Of a stretch of 64,000 bases of DNA, positions 15,209-23,368 are shown piece by piece (position 1 is the first letter of the stretch; every line of letters begins with the position of its first letter). Location: positions 1 through 64,000 of IMG/VR virus record IMGVR_UViG_3300027833_001738; one strand, given 5' to 3'. Origin of the DNA: a virus. Position numbers and translations under genes: made by a program. The notes under the pieces are model-generated. The model ran no database searches and was not told the origin of the DNA. It saw only the letters and a list, made by a program, of their open reading frames with translations.

Positions 15209-17236
15209 ATGGCAATCAATAAGACAAGTGCGATAGATTTAAATGTTCCAGCAAAAGTAATACCTGTTACTGTGTCTGCAAAGATAACAGATGCGAATTG
15301 GGACTACGATGATGGACTTGGCGACTTATGGTGGTCAGGTGGCACTCAGCCAAAAGCATATAGATGGCAACTAACTATGACTGTTACAACTGTTAATCAC
15401 GGTTCACACTTAACGAGAACACCTAAGAAATTTGATGGATTTGATATCGTAGTAGGTGATTATATTGCAGGTGCTACTGATGGTCGTGCATTACAGATTG
15501 TTAGTATTACATCAAAATCAGCAACAACTTGTGTATGTCTAGTCGAAGACAGATTAAGATATAACACATTTAGAAGTTCCGCTGGTAATGGTATCTTTAC
15601 AGTTCCGGGCAACGCAGTTATATTCCAAATTAACGAAAATGGTCATCCTATGATTGACCCGTTACCAGTTGGTATCGTATCAAGTGACTTTTATGCAAAC
15701 GTAAACTCTCGTTTTCAGTATCTAAATCCACAAATGAACTATATGTTAGACCAAGTAGCACATGGTTTTGAACAAGGTGACGTAGTTGCAATTGACCATA
15801 ATACTAACGTTTTTGAATTAGCCGATGCGGCTAACATTGAAAGATTAGTTGGTACAGTTACACACGCTGGACCAGGTCCAAATAAATTCTTAGTAAGACC
15901 AGCAAATGGTATCGTTGATTTCGTTCCAGGTTTGCCAGGAAATCCAGGTGATTTTGTTTATCCAAAAACAGACAACTCTGGTGATTTAACACTAACAGAT
16001 ACTGGTGTTGCAATATTCTTAAAACTAACAAATGCTATTCCTAGTGTATCCAGAGGTACGGTTACAGATGGTACTTCTAGTGCAGCCGATAAATTGGAAA
16101 TAAATGAATACGATGTTTTGTTCACAACGAATTCTGGTGGTACTGTTTCGATAAACAATGCGGTAACTGATATCAATACTTCAACGTCTTCACATGGCGT
16201 AGTAGCATCTTCAACTCCAGCACCAAATACAATTACAAGTGATTCAGGGACTCACGGCTCTGCTTACGGTCTTGTCGGTGGTTTCCCACCATTTAGTGCA
16301 AGTATTAACGGAACAACAGTAAACTTTTCAACTACAACGGCAGGTCAAGCCGCATACTCTATGGCTGTTGCTATTGCAGAAGATATGGCAAATGATATTA
16401 ATGCGGCAGGTATTGCTAATGTCACTGCATCAGATTCGAGTGGTAATCTAGTAATTACACATTCACAAGGTAATGCATTTGCTATTGTAAACGGAACATC
16501 AGATAGCAACGGTAATGATTTTGCAGGCACTGGTTCAATCGCATCACTAGGAACATCGTACACCGCGGCATCAGGTGCAACTCTTAAGTTAACACGTTCT
16601 GACGGTGGTGAAATTATTCTTACTGATAAAGTTGGCACACCTACAGTAGATTTCGGTATCATGTCAGGTCACTCTGGTTCATATGCACTAGGTCTAAATG
16701 TTGAAAAAGGTATTCGAAGTGGTGGTGGTATTACAGTTGTAGCCAACATGGCTGCCAGAAATGCAATGAATCCTCTCACAGGTGACCAAGCACACGTACT
16801 AGACACAGGCGAAGGTGAATGGGCATTATATCTATATTCAGGTTCTTCTTGGACATTAATTGCTAACGAAGATAGTGCGGCAACAGATGCCAACTCATTA
16901 TCACACACATTTACTACTCCAGTCGGTGGATTTGGTAACACATCAACAATCACACTTGGTAGAGTTAGTAGCAACTCAAGGATATTGAGTGTTCTAGTAG
17001 AATGTACTACTGCTATAGCAGGTTACACAGGCGGTACACCATCATTAATCGTTGGTGTACAATCAGACCAAGATAGATTTATGGCTGATTATGAAAATGA
17101 CATCGAAACAACTGGTTCGTACATAACAAATCCAGATTATCATTATGCTGGTGCGGCTGAACTAGAAATCAAATGTGCCTTTGCACACTACGGTGCTACA
17201 TCTGGCGATTTGAAAGTCACAGTAACCTACGTTTAA
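15209..17236 (+). CDS. Virion/tail-associated protein
   Basis: A 675-residue protein in the tail-fibre operon. The N-terminal third (WDYDDGLGDLWWSGG, YRWQLTMTVTTVNHGSHLTR) is distinct. The middle is Ser/Thr/Ala-rich and repetitive-looking, and residues near 510-560 (GGGITVVANMAARNAMNPL, LDTGEGEWALYLYSGSSW) form a domain often found in phage fibre/baseplate proteins. The C-terminus is a beta domain (TSTITLGRVSSNSRILSVLV). It is probably a tail fibre or baseplate component. A terminator follows at 17256. Confidence 0.75.
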   Translation: MAINKTSAIDLNVPAKVIPVTVSAKITDANWDYDDGLGDLWWSGGTQPKAYRWQLTMTVTTVNHGSHLTRTPKKFDGFDIVVGDYIAGATDGRALQIVSITSKSATTCVCLVEDRLRYNTFRSSAGNGIFTVPGNAVIFQINENGHPMIDPLPVGIVSSDFYANVNSRFQYLNPQMNYMLDQVAHGFEQGDVVAIDHNTNVFELADAANIERLVGTVTHAGPGPNKFLVRPANGIVDFVPGLPGNPGDFVYPKTDNSGDLTLTDTGVAIFLKLTNAIPSVSRGTVTDGTSSAADKLEINEYDVLFTTNSGGTVSINNAVTDINTSTSSHGVVASSTPAPNTITSDSGTHGSAYGLVGGFPPFSASINGTTVNFSTTTAGQAAYSMAVAIAEDMANDINAAGIANVTASDSSGNLVITHSQGNAFAIVNGTSDSNGNDFAGTGSIASLGTSYTAASGATLKLTRSDGGEIILTDKVGTPTVDFGIMSGHSGSYALGLNVEKGIRSGGGITVVANMAARNAMNPLTGDQAHVLDTGEGEWALYLYSGSSWTLIANEDSAATDANSLSHTFTTPVGGFGNTSTITLGRVSSNSRILSVLVECTTAIAGYTGGTPSLIVGVQSDQDRFMADYENDIETTGSYITNPDYHYAGAAELEIKCAFAHYGATSGDLKVTVTYV

Positions 17237-17255
17237 CTCTTTTACAATTTATCAC

Positions 17256-17282
17256 AATGCGAACCAAACTATTCGCATTTTT
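17256..17282 (+). terminator. Rho-independent terminator
   Basis: Stem AATGCGAA/TTCGCATT (17256-17263 with 17272-17279) followed by Ts. It ends the tail-fibre operon. Confidence 0.85.
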
Positions 17283-17286
17283 AAAA

Positions 17287-17294
17287 GATAAATA
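17287..17294 (+). promoter_or_regulatory. T4-type late promoter
   Basis: GATAAATA immediately after the terminator and 28 nt before the holin-like gene. Confidence 0.65.
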
Positions 17295-17322
17295 CATATA
17301 GAAAAGTAATCGAGTATTAGAC

Positions 17323-17619
17323 ATGAAATCAAAAACAGCACACTGGCTTCACATAGCACCAGAATATTTTAGCAGATGGAGACTCTTTCCTAGAGCATTT
17401 ATCTCTATGTACATCTATCTTTTATATGATGTAGTTCAATGGTTTATGCTATTACCAGAGCCAAACTCCCAACAAGCAGGTTTAGTATCAGTCCTAGTAG
17501 GTTCTGGTGCGGCATGGTTTGGTTTGTATGTAAATTCTAGTTCAACTAAGTACGAAGAACTTCAAGTTACAAGCACAACTATGAAAACTTCAGATAAGCG
17601 AGAAAACCAAGTACAGTAA
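17323..17619 (+). CDS. Holin-like membrane protein
   Basis: A 98-residue protein with two probable membrane segments (FISMYIYLLYDVVQWFMLL and LVSVLVGSGAAWFGLYV), a short polar N-terminus and a charged C-terminal tail. Size and topology fit a class II holin, and it is first behind a late promoter. Similar proteins in marine T4-like phages are annotated as holins or membrane proteins. A second candidate lies at 25516. No endolysin is recognised in this window. Confidence 0.6.
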   Translation: MKSKTAHWLHIAPEYFSRWRLFPRAFISMYIYLLYDVVQWFMLLPEPNSQQAGLVSVLVGSGAAWFGLYVNSSSTKYEELQVTSTTMKTSDKRENQVQ

Positions 17620-17620
17620 G

Positions 17621-18103
17621 ATGAATAAAAGTAATTTTAAATATCATATTAGACTGAAAATGACAGAAGAGTTACCAAAGGCAGATGTCCGAGGTATCAT
17701 AACTGTTCTTAAAAAAGCAGTAGTAAACATTTTTCAGCCATTAGAAGATGGTACAGCCGTGATTTATCATTTAGGTAATGAAGCCCTGTATGAACACATA
17801 TATGATTTTAGATTAAATCGAGGTGTATCAGAAGAAGAAGCAGAGGTCATTCTTGGTCTTATAACAGACTGGACAGAAGAAGACTTTATAATGGAAATCA
17901 CAACTACAGACACTTACGAATTGCCAGAAGGTGAATCAGAAGTCGATTTAACTGCTATGAAACATAACAGATGGATGACAGAAAAAGTAGACAATGGTTG
18001 GAGATATGGCTTACAATTCAATGAAGAAGATAAAACAGACCCACGATTACGCCCTTACGACCAACTAACAGATAAATTGAAAAATATATCAGAAAAAGGT
18101 TGA
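17621..18103 (+). CDS. RyR-domain protein
   Basis: A 160-residue protein. The C-terminal 50 residues read HNRWMTEKVDNGWRYG followed by EDKTDPRLRPYDQLTDKLKN. This is the RyR repeat signature (H-x-W-x6-GW-x-YG ... K-x-x-P-x-L-x-P-y-x-x-L). RyR domains occur in ryanodine receptors and scattered bacterial and phage proteins, where their ligand is mostly unknown. The N-terminal about 100 residues (KADVRGIITVLKKAVVNIFQ) are unrecognised. Expressed late with the holin-like gene. Confidence 0.68.
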   Translation: MNKSNFKYHIRLKMTEELPKADVRGIITVLKKAVVNIFQPLEDGTAVIYHLGNEALYEHIYDFRLNRGVSEEEAEVILGLITDWTEEDFIMEITTTDTYELPEGESEVDLTAMKHNRWMTEKVDNGWRYGLQFNEEDKTDPRLRPYDQLTDKLKNISEKG

Positions 18104-18128
18104 CTTCTCGGTACAAACACTGTATTAT
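18100..18128 (+). promoter_or_regulatory. Early sigma-70-type promoter
   Basis: TTGACT (18100-18105), 17-nt spacer, TATTAT (18123-18128). It overlaps the end of the RyR gene and drives the hscB-iscA-acpP-like unit. Confidence 0.6.
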
Positions 18129-18152
18129 GTAAGAACAAATAGGTAGAAATTT

Positions 18153-18692
18153 ATGTCAGGAACAAAAAGATTATATAATTTAGATGAAAAGAACTATTTC
18201 AAGTTCTTTGGTGTCGAAGAAAAGCAAGGAACTAGTATCCGAAGTCTTTCTACGCACTACAAAAAGATTCTAAACTTATTAAAAGACGATAATTCATTTA
18301 TCGGGAGAGACCATAAAGAGTTCGCACACCGAGCCTTTAATACATTGGTCGACCCTATCTTACGTGCAAGATACATTTTAGAAACCAATGGACACGAATG
18401 GGATTTTAGAGACGGTACAACTCCAGAAGACTTGAGTTTTATCTCTGATTTGAGAGTTCAACTTACTAGAGCAAACTTACAATATGAACTTGAGAATTTT
18501 ATTTTTGAACTGAAAGGACATACCAACTTTATCATAGAACAGATTGAAGAAAGTATTGATATTTACAGTAATTACAAGACAGCCATTGGGCTGATTAATC
18601 GATTTTACGAGATATCTCATCTACATGAAGAGGCATCAGGTAAGAAATATGAAGTAGAACAAGGAATACACCACGGTGTGTTCGACCACTAG
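18153..18692 (+). CDS. HscB-like Fe-S cochaperone with degenerate J-domain
   Basis: A 179-residue protein of HscB length and order: an N-terminal J-like region (YFKFFGVEE, RAFNTLVDPILRARYIL) and a C-terminal helical region with Glu/Leu-rich helices. The segment FNTLVDPILRARYILETNGH matches HscB [20 protein letters not shown]. HscB normally has His-Pro-Asp to stimulate HscA; here the equivalent stretch is LLKDDNS, so HPD is lost. The protein may bind the IscU scaffold without activating HscA. It is followed by an IscA-like gene, which strengthens the Fe-S assignment. Confidence 0.75.
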   Translation: MSGTKRLYNLDEKNYFKFFGVEEKQGTSIRSLSTHYKKILNLLKDDNSFIGRDHKEFAHRAFNTLVDPILRARYILETNGHEWDFRDGTTPEDLSFISDLRVQLTRANLQYELENFIFELKGHTNFIIEQIEESIDIYSNYKTAIGLINRFYEISHLHEEASGKKYEVEQGIHHGVFDH

Positions 18693-18704
18693 AGAGGAAG
18701 TAAA

Positions 18705-19025
18705 ATGATTTTTACAGAGAATGCGGCTGAACGTGTTAAGGAAATTATTTCAGAAGACCAAGAAGAAGTACAAGCACTTAGAGTATTTGTACAAGGTGGT
18801 GGATGCCACGGTTTTAGTTATGGATTTGGTTTTGAAAATGATATCGCAGATGATGATACTGTTATTGAAACCAGTGAAGTGAAATTAGTAGTTGATAGCA
18901 TGAGCATCATGTATCTTTCAGAAGCAACTATTGATTTTGTTAGAAGCCTAGAAGGCGAACGTTTTACAATCGACAACCCATCAGCAAGAACATCTTGTGG
19001 ATGTGGTTCAAGTTTTTCAGCATAG
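18705..19025 (+). CDS. A-type Fe-S carrier (IscA/ErpA/HesB family)
   Basis: A 106-residue protein with the three conserved cysteines of A-type carriers: Cys34 (GGGCHGFSYGF), Cys98 and Cys100 (TSCGCGSSFS). Length and spacing match IscA. The family carries or hands over Fe-S clusters or iron to apo-proteins. hesB-like genes are known in marine T4-like phages. With the neighbouring HscB-like gene it forms a small Fe-S module. Two radical-SAM proteins in this window would be Fe-S clients, but a direct link is inferred only. Confidence 0.93.
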   Translation: MIFTENAAERVKEIISEDQEEVQALRVFVQGGGCHGFSYGFGFENDIADDDTVIETSEVKLVVDSMSIMYLSEATIDFVRSLEGERFTIDNPSARTSCGCGSSFSA

Positions 19026-19032
19026 GAGCAAC

Positions 19033-19269
19033 ATGTCAATTGAACAAGAAATAATGGAAGTCGTAGCGAAGCGATTAAAGTGGAATGAAAACGACTTGTC
19101 ATTAGAATCAAATCTGAAAGAAGATTTAAAAGCAGATAGCATCGATTCAGTAGAGGTGCTATTTGAAATCGAAGAAATGTACGACATTGTAATAGAAGAT
19201 GAACTAGCAGAAGATATTAATACTGTTGGTGACATCGTAAATGTTGTAAATTCTCTACAAAACGTGTAA
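19033..19269 (+). CDS. acpP: Acyl carrier protein
   Basis: A 78-residue acidic protein with the phosphopantetheine site D-S-I-D-S-V-E (Ser36, the same position as in E. coli ACP) and the flanking helices typical of ACP (LKEDLKADSIDS, FEIEEMYDIVIEDELAEDI). The ATG at 19033 follows AGGAGC; earlier in-frame codons overlap the IscA gene. ACP carries acyl chains as thioesters on a host-attached pantetheine arm. A phage ligase and ketosynthase at 47409-52212 are likely partners. Bacterial IscS-Isd11-type links between ACP and Fe-S assembly are another possibility given its neighbours. Confidence 0.92.
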   Translation: MSIEQEIMEVVAKRLKWNENDLSLESNLKEDLKADSIDSVEVLFEIEEMYDIVIEDELAEDINTVGDIVNVVNSLQNV

Positions 19270-19306
19270 ATAACCCATTTTTTTACTAAAATAAACAAAA
19301 TATAGG

Positions 19307-19336
19307 TTGACATTTACATAAATAACATGTTATAAT
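19307..19336 (+). promoter_or_regulatory. Early sigma-70-type promoter for the exported protein gene
   Basis: TTGACA (19307-19312), 18-nt spacer, TATAAT (19331-19336). The 125-nt leader that follows holds a possible 12-codon leader peptide (ATG 19360 behind GAGG, stop 19398). Confidence 0.7.
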
Positions 19337-19463
19337 TAATAATATTGATTGAGGTTATCATGCACTTGTGCGTGGTATACTCGGTCTATTGTCTATGAGA
19401 ATGATTCCTCTCATATAAAAAAAGGAATCAAACTAATGTATTTCAAATAACTATAGGAGAATT

Positions 19464-20291
19464 ATGAATACTTTATTGAGAACCGCAATTGTGGGTACGG
19501 CATTGTTAGCAACGCCATTCGCCGCATTTGCCGAAGCAGAAGCAGAAACGCAATCAGGCGTCTCAGTTTCTGGTACATACGAGGGTACTGCTACAGATTC
19601 AGGTACATACACACAAGAACTTGAAGTTGTGGTTGGTATGAACTCTGAGGCTGGTTCAGTTACAGCGAAAGTTGATGAAACTGGAACTGTAGGTGATTTG
19701 TACCTTGACACATCAATTTCTTCAATTGACCTTAGACTTGGTAAAGTAGATGGTGAAATGGGAATGAAAGCGTCTACTACAGTCGCTGGTGTCACAGTTT
19801 CAGCATACAGCCCATCTGGCGCAGGCAAATCTACAGAGATTGGCGCTAGTACAGATATTGGTCCTTTGAACGTAGCAGGCGAAGACATCTTAGATTCTGA
19901 TAGACTTCTAAGTGCAGGCATGAACGTAGCAGGTGTTGACTTAGGTGGTTCATACCAAAAGACAACAACTGGAACTAACCAAATCATGGATGCTGGTTTA
20001 GATGTTATGGATATTACTGTATCAGTAGCAAACGCATCAATCGGTGATGCAAGTGTTACTAAAACTGGTGATAACAAACATGCGTTGTTAGGTACAATGA
20101 CAGGTGCTACAAACGGCACAGATGTTAGAGGTATCAAAGTTGCGTATGGTGACCTTTCTGCAAAAGTAGTTGAACTAAATGCTACTAACACATATACTGT
20201 TGCTTTAGAGCGTGGTATTATGACTTATCAATATGATAAGATTGAAAATGGTGCAGATGAAGTCTCAGTAGGACTTAAACTTACTTTCTAA
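19464..20291 (+). CDS. Exported outer-membrane beta-barrel (porin-like) protein
   Basis: A 275-residue protein with a clear signal peptide (cleavage about 23/24, PFAAFA-EAE). The mature part is Gly/Thr/Ser-rich with alternating strands (VSVSGTYEGTATDSGTYTQE, DLRLGKVDGEMGMKASTTVA) and ends in VSVGLKLTF. A terminal Phe is the BAM recognition signature of outer-membrane barrels. It is expressed from an early promoter with a long leader and ends at a strong terminator, so it is a self-contained unit. It could change outer-membrane permeability or mask receptors. A virion location is less likely because of the signal peptide. Confidence 0.68.
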   Translation: MNTLLRTAIVGTALLATPFAAFAEAEAETQSGVSVSGTYEGTATDSGTYTQELEVVVGMNSEAGSVTAKVDETGTVGDLYLDTSISSIDLRLGKVDGEMGMKASTTVAGVTVSAYSPSGAGKSTEIGASTDIGPLNVAGEDILDSDRLLSAGMNVAGVDLGGSYQKTTTGTNQIMDAGLDVMDITVSVANASIGDASVTKTGDNKHALLGTMTGATNGTDVRGIKVAYGDLSAKVVELNATNTYTVALERGIMTYQYDKIENGADEVSVGLKLTF

Positions 20292-20321
20292 TGTTTAATC
20301 TTTAAACAGTAATGTACTACT

Positions 20322-20349
20322 AAAAGCCCGTCTTAATGACGGGCTTTTT
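20322..20349 (+). terminator. Rho-independent terminator
   Basis: Stem GCCCGTC/GACGGGC (20326-20332 with 20338-20344), loop TTAAT, then TTTTT. Confidence 0.93.
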
Positions 20350-20365
20350 CTTTATGTCTACTATT

Positions 20366-20373
20366 GATAAATA
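20366..20373 (+). promoter_or_regulatory. T4-type late promoter
   Basis: GATAAATA 42 nt before the ExbB-like gene; it drives the envelope operon 20415-23439. Confidence 0.65.
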
Positions 20374-20414
20374 TAGTTAGATAGAACAAATTAAAATAAA
20401 AGTGGGAGAGAACC

Positions 20415-20855
20415 ATGAGTAAATCATTTCTACAATGGTGGTTATTTTTTGTGTTACAAGTAATCATATTGGCAGCCGCATACGTGTATGAATTGCATTT
20501 ATATATCCTTAACAATGACCAAACCTACATTTCCTTTGTATTACTAGGAATCTGGTTACTAACGAGTTGTCGAATTGGTTATAAGATGGGTAAAAATATG
20601 AAATCATCGAATGAAAAGTTTTGGTTTGTTGCTGAAACTTGTATGGCTATCGGTATGATGGGTACAGTGTTAGGCTTTATTCTTATGTTAGGTGGTTCAA
20701 ACTTAGCATCTATCGACCCGTCAGATGTAGAAGGTATGAAAGGCGTGATTGGTCAGTTAGCCAGTGGTATGGCAACTGCACTATTAACAACTCTAACCGG
20801 TCTAATTGTTTCTGTATCTTTGAGAACACAGTTAATGATTGGAGAGGGTGAGTAA
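20415..20855 (+). CDS. MotA/TolQ/ExbB-family proton channel subunit
   Basis: A 146-residue protein with three probable membrane helices (about 8-28, 37-55 and 75-140 region). The signature of the family is present: AIGMMGTVLGFILML followed by ASGMATALLTTLTGLIVSV, the G-x-x-G-T-V-x-G and A-L-x-T-T-x-x-G-L motifs of TolQ/ExbB. It is shorter than TolQ (230). It is immediately followed by a TolR/ExbD-topology protein, overlapping by one base, so the two should form a proton-driven complex. Confidence 0.78.
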   Translation: MSKSFLQWWLFFVLQVIILAAAYVYELHLYILNNDQTYISFVLLGIWLLTSCRIGYKMGKNMKSSNEKFWFVAETCMAIGMMGTVLGFILMLGGSNLASIDPSDVEGMKGVIGQLASGMATALLTTLTGLIVSVSLRTQLMIGEGE

Positions 20856-21553
20856 TGTCTAAAAACCGATACGGTTCTAACCTATCGTTCAATGATGTAT
20901 TGTTTAACGCACTTTTAGGTTTTGTAGTTTTATTCGTATTAGCACTTCTGCTAATCAATCCAATTACAAAGAAATCAGATATTCCAGCGAAAGCAGAAAT
21001 ACTTATCACATTAGAATGGGATGATGAGTCTGCTGATGATATTGATATATGGGTTCAAGGTCCTATGATGGGCGCACCTATTAGTTTCCAAAACAAACAT
21101 AGTGGATATATGCACCTAGACAGAGATGATTTAGGTAGAACATCTGATTTTATGTGGATAGATGGTGACAGAATAGTTATTAAAATAAACCGTGAAGTTG
21201 TGAGTATGCGTGGTATTGCACCTGGTGATTACTTTATTAATATTCACGTTTATAATAAAGCGACCAATTCAGAGCCAACTAAATACACATTAACACTATT
21301 AGATGTTAATCCGTATAGAGAGGTTTATGTCATGCAAGGAGAACTAAGTGAACGCGGACAGATTATTAAACTTCCTGGATTTACATTAAACGAAGAGGGC
21401 GAAGTAACCGATGTTTGGACGAGTGACAAGATAGTTGTAGGTGCTAGAAACCTAAACAACGCTTCACAGTTTACACCAGTACCTGATAACACAGAAGATA
21501 CAGGTAATGAAGCACTTGAACGCCAACGCCAAGCACAAGAAGACGATATTTAA
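20855..21553 (+). CDS. ExbD/TolR-topology partner with large periplasmic domain
   Basis: A 232-residue protein: short cytoplasmic start, one membrane helix (about residues 14-35, LFNALLGFVVLFVLALLLIN) preceded by SFNDV, then a long soluble domain with strands (ILITLEWDDESADDIDIWVQ, YFINIHVYNKA). ExbD/TolR proteins have this topology with an Asp in the helix; here the Asp is at the helix N-terminal end (FNDVLF). The periplasmic domain is not a standard ExbD domain. It overlaps the ExbB-like gene, so pairing is likely. Assignment rests on topology and context. Confidence 0.6.
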   Translation: MSKNRYGSNLSFNDVLFNALLGFVVLFVLALLLINPITKKSDIPAKAEILITLEWDDESADDIDIWVQGPMMGAPISFQNKHSGYMHLDRDDLGRTSDFMWIDGDRIVIKINREVVSMRGIAPGDYFINIHVYNKATNSEPTKYTLTLLDVNPYREVYVMQGELSERGQIIKLPGFTLNEEGEVTDVWTSDKIVVGARNLNNASQFTPVPDNTEDTGNEALERQRQAQEDDI

Positions 21554-21564
21554 GGAGAATACAA

Positions 21565-22242
21565 ATGTTTTGGAATCAAATGACAGTAGATACAATGATA
21601 CTGCTTTATATCGCAGGCTTGTTTGTGTTGATTCTTGTGTGTTTATATGCTCTCATTGAAAGTAAAGCAAACAAACTTTACACATTCATCATAATTCCAT
21701 TAGCATTAATTATGGCAAGTATGACTTGGCAAGGTATCAAACTTCTACAAGGTATGCCAGTTTATGGTCTACCAGAAAACCAAGAAGTAGAAGTCATGTG
21801 GGTCAATGACAATAAGCCATGGATATATGCGGTACTAAAAATAGATAAAGAACCAGTTCTTTTTAAGATTGATTGGTCAGAAGAAAATAAAAAGAAGATG
21901 AAAGAACTTAAACAAGCAATCGGTTCATCTTTGGCACAAGGTAAGTTTAAAATAAAGACAAACAAAGGAGAATCTGAATCTTATCATTTCACTCCTATGC
22001 AAGATTTGTCAGAGCCTGAAGAAAAACGCAGAGACGATGGTGTTACTTTTCAACCAGCAGAGACTAATAACTCATCTGTATTAGATTACGTAGGCGAAGA
22101 AACAAGAATTGAAAGACCAGGAGATTTCAGACCAAGTTTAAGAACAACAGTTACAGTAGTAGATGGAGACCCAGTTATATTTGAGAGACCACCAGTGCGT
22201 GAACTCTATACGGGTAGTGAACACAACGCAGGAGGAAAATGA
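21565..22242 (+). CDS. Membrane protein of the ExbB/ExbD-like operon
   Basis: A 225-residue protein with two N-terminal membrane helices (MILLYIAGLFVLILVCLYAL and YTFIIIPLALIMASM) and a hydrophilic C-terminal domain of about 150 residues rich in Glu/Lys and Pro/Arg. It starts 11 nt after the ExbD-like gene behind AAGGAG. Its function is unknown; it is probably a further subunit of the envelope complex. Confidence 0.7.
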   Translation: MFWNQMTVDTMILLYIAGLFVLILVCLYALIESKANKLYTFIIIPLALIMASMTWQGIKLLQGMPVYGLPENQEVEVMWVNDNKPWIYAVLKIDKEPVLFKIDWSEENKKKMKELKQAIGSSLAQGKFKIKTNKGESESYHFTPMQDLSEPEEKRRDDGVTFQPAETNNSSVLDYVGEETRIERPGDFRPSLRTTVTVVDGDPVIFERPPVRELYTGSEHNAGGK

Positions 22243-22511
22243 TGGAAGGTATAGGAGCAGTATTAGTAATAGGGCATTTTATAGTGTCGATATTTCAGGT
22301 ACAACTAGGAGGACCAGTTATTTACTCGTTGCCCTTTTCAGATATGAAAACATGTGAGCAATATGCACAGTATTTGCCAAAAGACCCAATTAAATTGGAT
22401 ATAGAATGGAATCATTCAACTAGAAGTCAATGTATGACCACTGACCAATTTAAAAAGATGATGGAAGCAAGGGGAGTTCAAAAGCCAGCAACAGGTACGC
22501 CTGAGGAATAA
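22242..22511 (+). CDS. Small membrane-anchored protein
   Basis: An 89-residue protein with one N-terminal hydrophobic segment (IGAVLVIGHFIVSIFQVQL) and a soluble tail with two Cys (KTCEQYAQYL, SQCMTTDQF) that could form a periplasmic disulfide. GGAGG lies 6 nt before ATG 22242; the ATG at 22239 is closer than usual. Unknown function, same operon. Confidence 0.65.
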   Translation: MEGIGAVLVIGHFIVSIFQVQLGGPVIYSLPFSDMKTCEQYAQYLPKDPIKLDIEWNHSTRSQCMTTDQFKKMMEARGVQKPATGTPEE

Positions 22512-22519
22512 GGATTATT

Positions 22520-23368
22520 ATGAGAAAACTAATAGATTACATAAAAGAGACATTCATTGGAAGAACAATACGTTGGATATTTAGAAATCCTTATTTTATT
22601 GTAGTCATAGTTTTGCTTGGGGTAGTAGGACAAGATAAAGGCGTTCAGTGGTATGATGAGTACATGGTATTGTACCAAGAAGCAAATAACAAAATTGAAG
22701 AAGAAGAGAACACAGGCGGATTAGAATTAAAAAAGATTGATGATGCGTTATACACATTAATGGGTACAGTAAAAGAAGGTGACTGTGGAAAGATTGCAAA
22801 AAAAATGCCAGACCAAGGCTATTTCACTGTGATATTAGAAAGTCCAGGTGGCAATCTTGCAGATGGTTCTTGTCTTGCGGCACATATGAAACTTCGTAAT
22901 GTTGTTACTGTTGTTAGAAGTACACCAGTTATGAATCAACTAGGTGAAATGATTTATACACCAGGAACAAATGTTGACGAAAACACACCAGACTTTATGA
23001 AAGGTAAATCAGTTTGTGCATCAGCATGTGGATTGATGTTTTTAGCAGGCGACAAAAGATACCTAATAGGTGATGTATATTTTGGTATTCATGGTCCGGG
23101 AACTCCTCCAGGTAGTATGAATGGTGCAAATCCTGCGGCTATTGAAAGTTCTGCATTTAGAACAGCATCATCATTGTTGCAGTTGTTGAAATCTTTAGGT
23201 GTTGAAGACGAAGGTTTAAGAATGTTATTCATTCAAATTCCAAACGCAACGATGTATTGGTTGCATCCACGAGACTTTGAAGTTAAACCAGGACTAGTTA
23301 GAATAGCAACAGACTATAGAGATTTCTTTGGCACTACAGGTAGTGACCCAGAAGGTGGTATGAGATGA
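22520..23368 (+). CDS. Membrane-anchored ClpP/crotonase-fold protease-like protein
   Basis: A 282-residue protein with an N-terminal membrane helix (about 25-40, PYFIVVIVLLGVVG). The soluble domain has LESPGGNLADGSCLAAHMKL (the SPGG loop) and VCASACGLMFLAGDKRYL, where Ser168 in C-A-S-A-C is at the ClpP-fold nucleophile position, then FGIHGPG with a candidate His. This is the periplasmic ClpP-like family with C-x-S-A-C. Topology places the protease outside the inner membrane. It lies in the ExbB/ExbD-like operon, so it may cleave or activate an envelope target. Confidence 0.78.
   Translation: MRKLIDYIKETFIGRTIRWIFRNPYFIVVIVLLGVVGQDKGVQWYDEYMVLYQEANNKIEEEENTGGLELKKIDDALYTLMGTVKEGDCGKIAKKMPDQGYFTVILESPGGNLADGSCLAAHMKLRNVVTVVRSTPVMNQLGEMIYTPGTNVDENTPDFMKGKSVCASACGLMFLAGDKRYLIGDVYFGIHGPGTPPGSMNGANPAAIESSAFRTASSLLQLLKSLGVEDEGLRMLFIQIPNATMYWLHPRDFEVKPGLVRIATDYRDFFGTTGSDPEGGMR

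Noticed and set aside
18153-18692. HscB-like gene as a normal active J-domain cochaperone
   Set aside because: The HPD triad is not present at the expected place, so it cannot be assumed to stimulate HscA.
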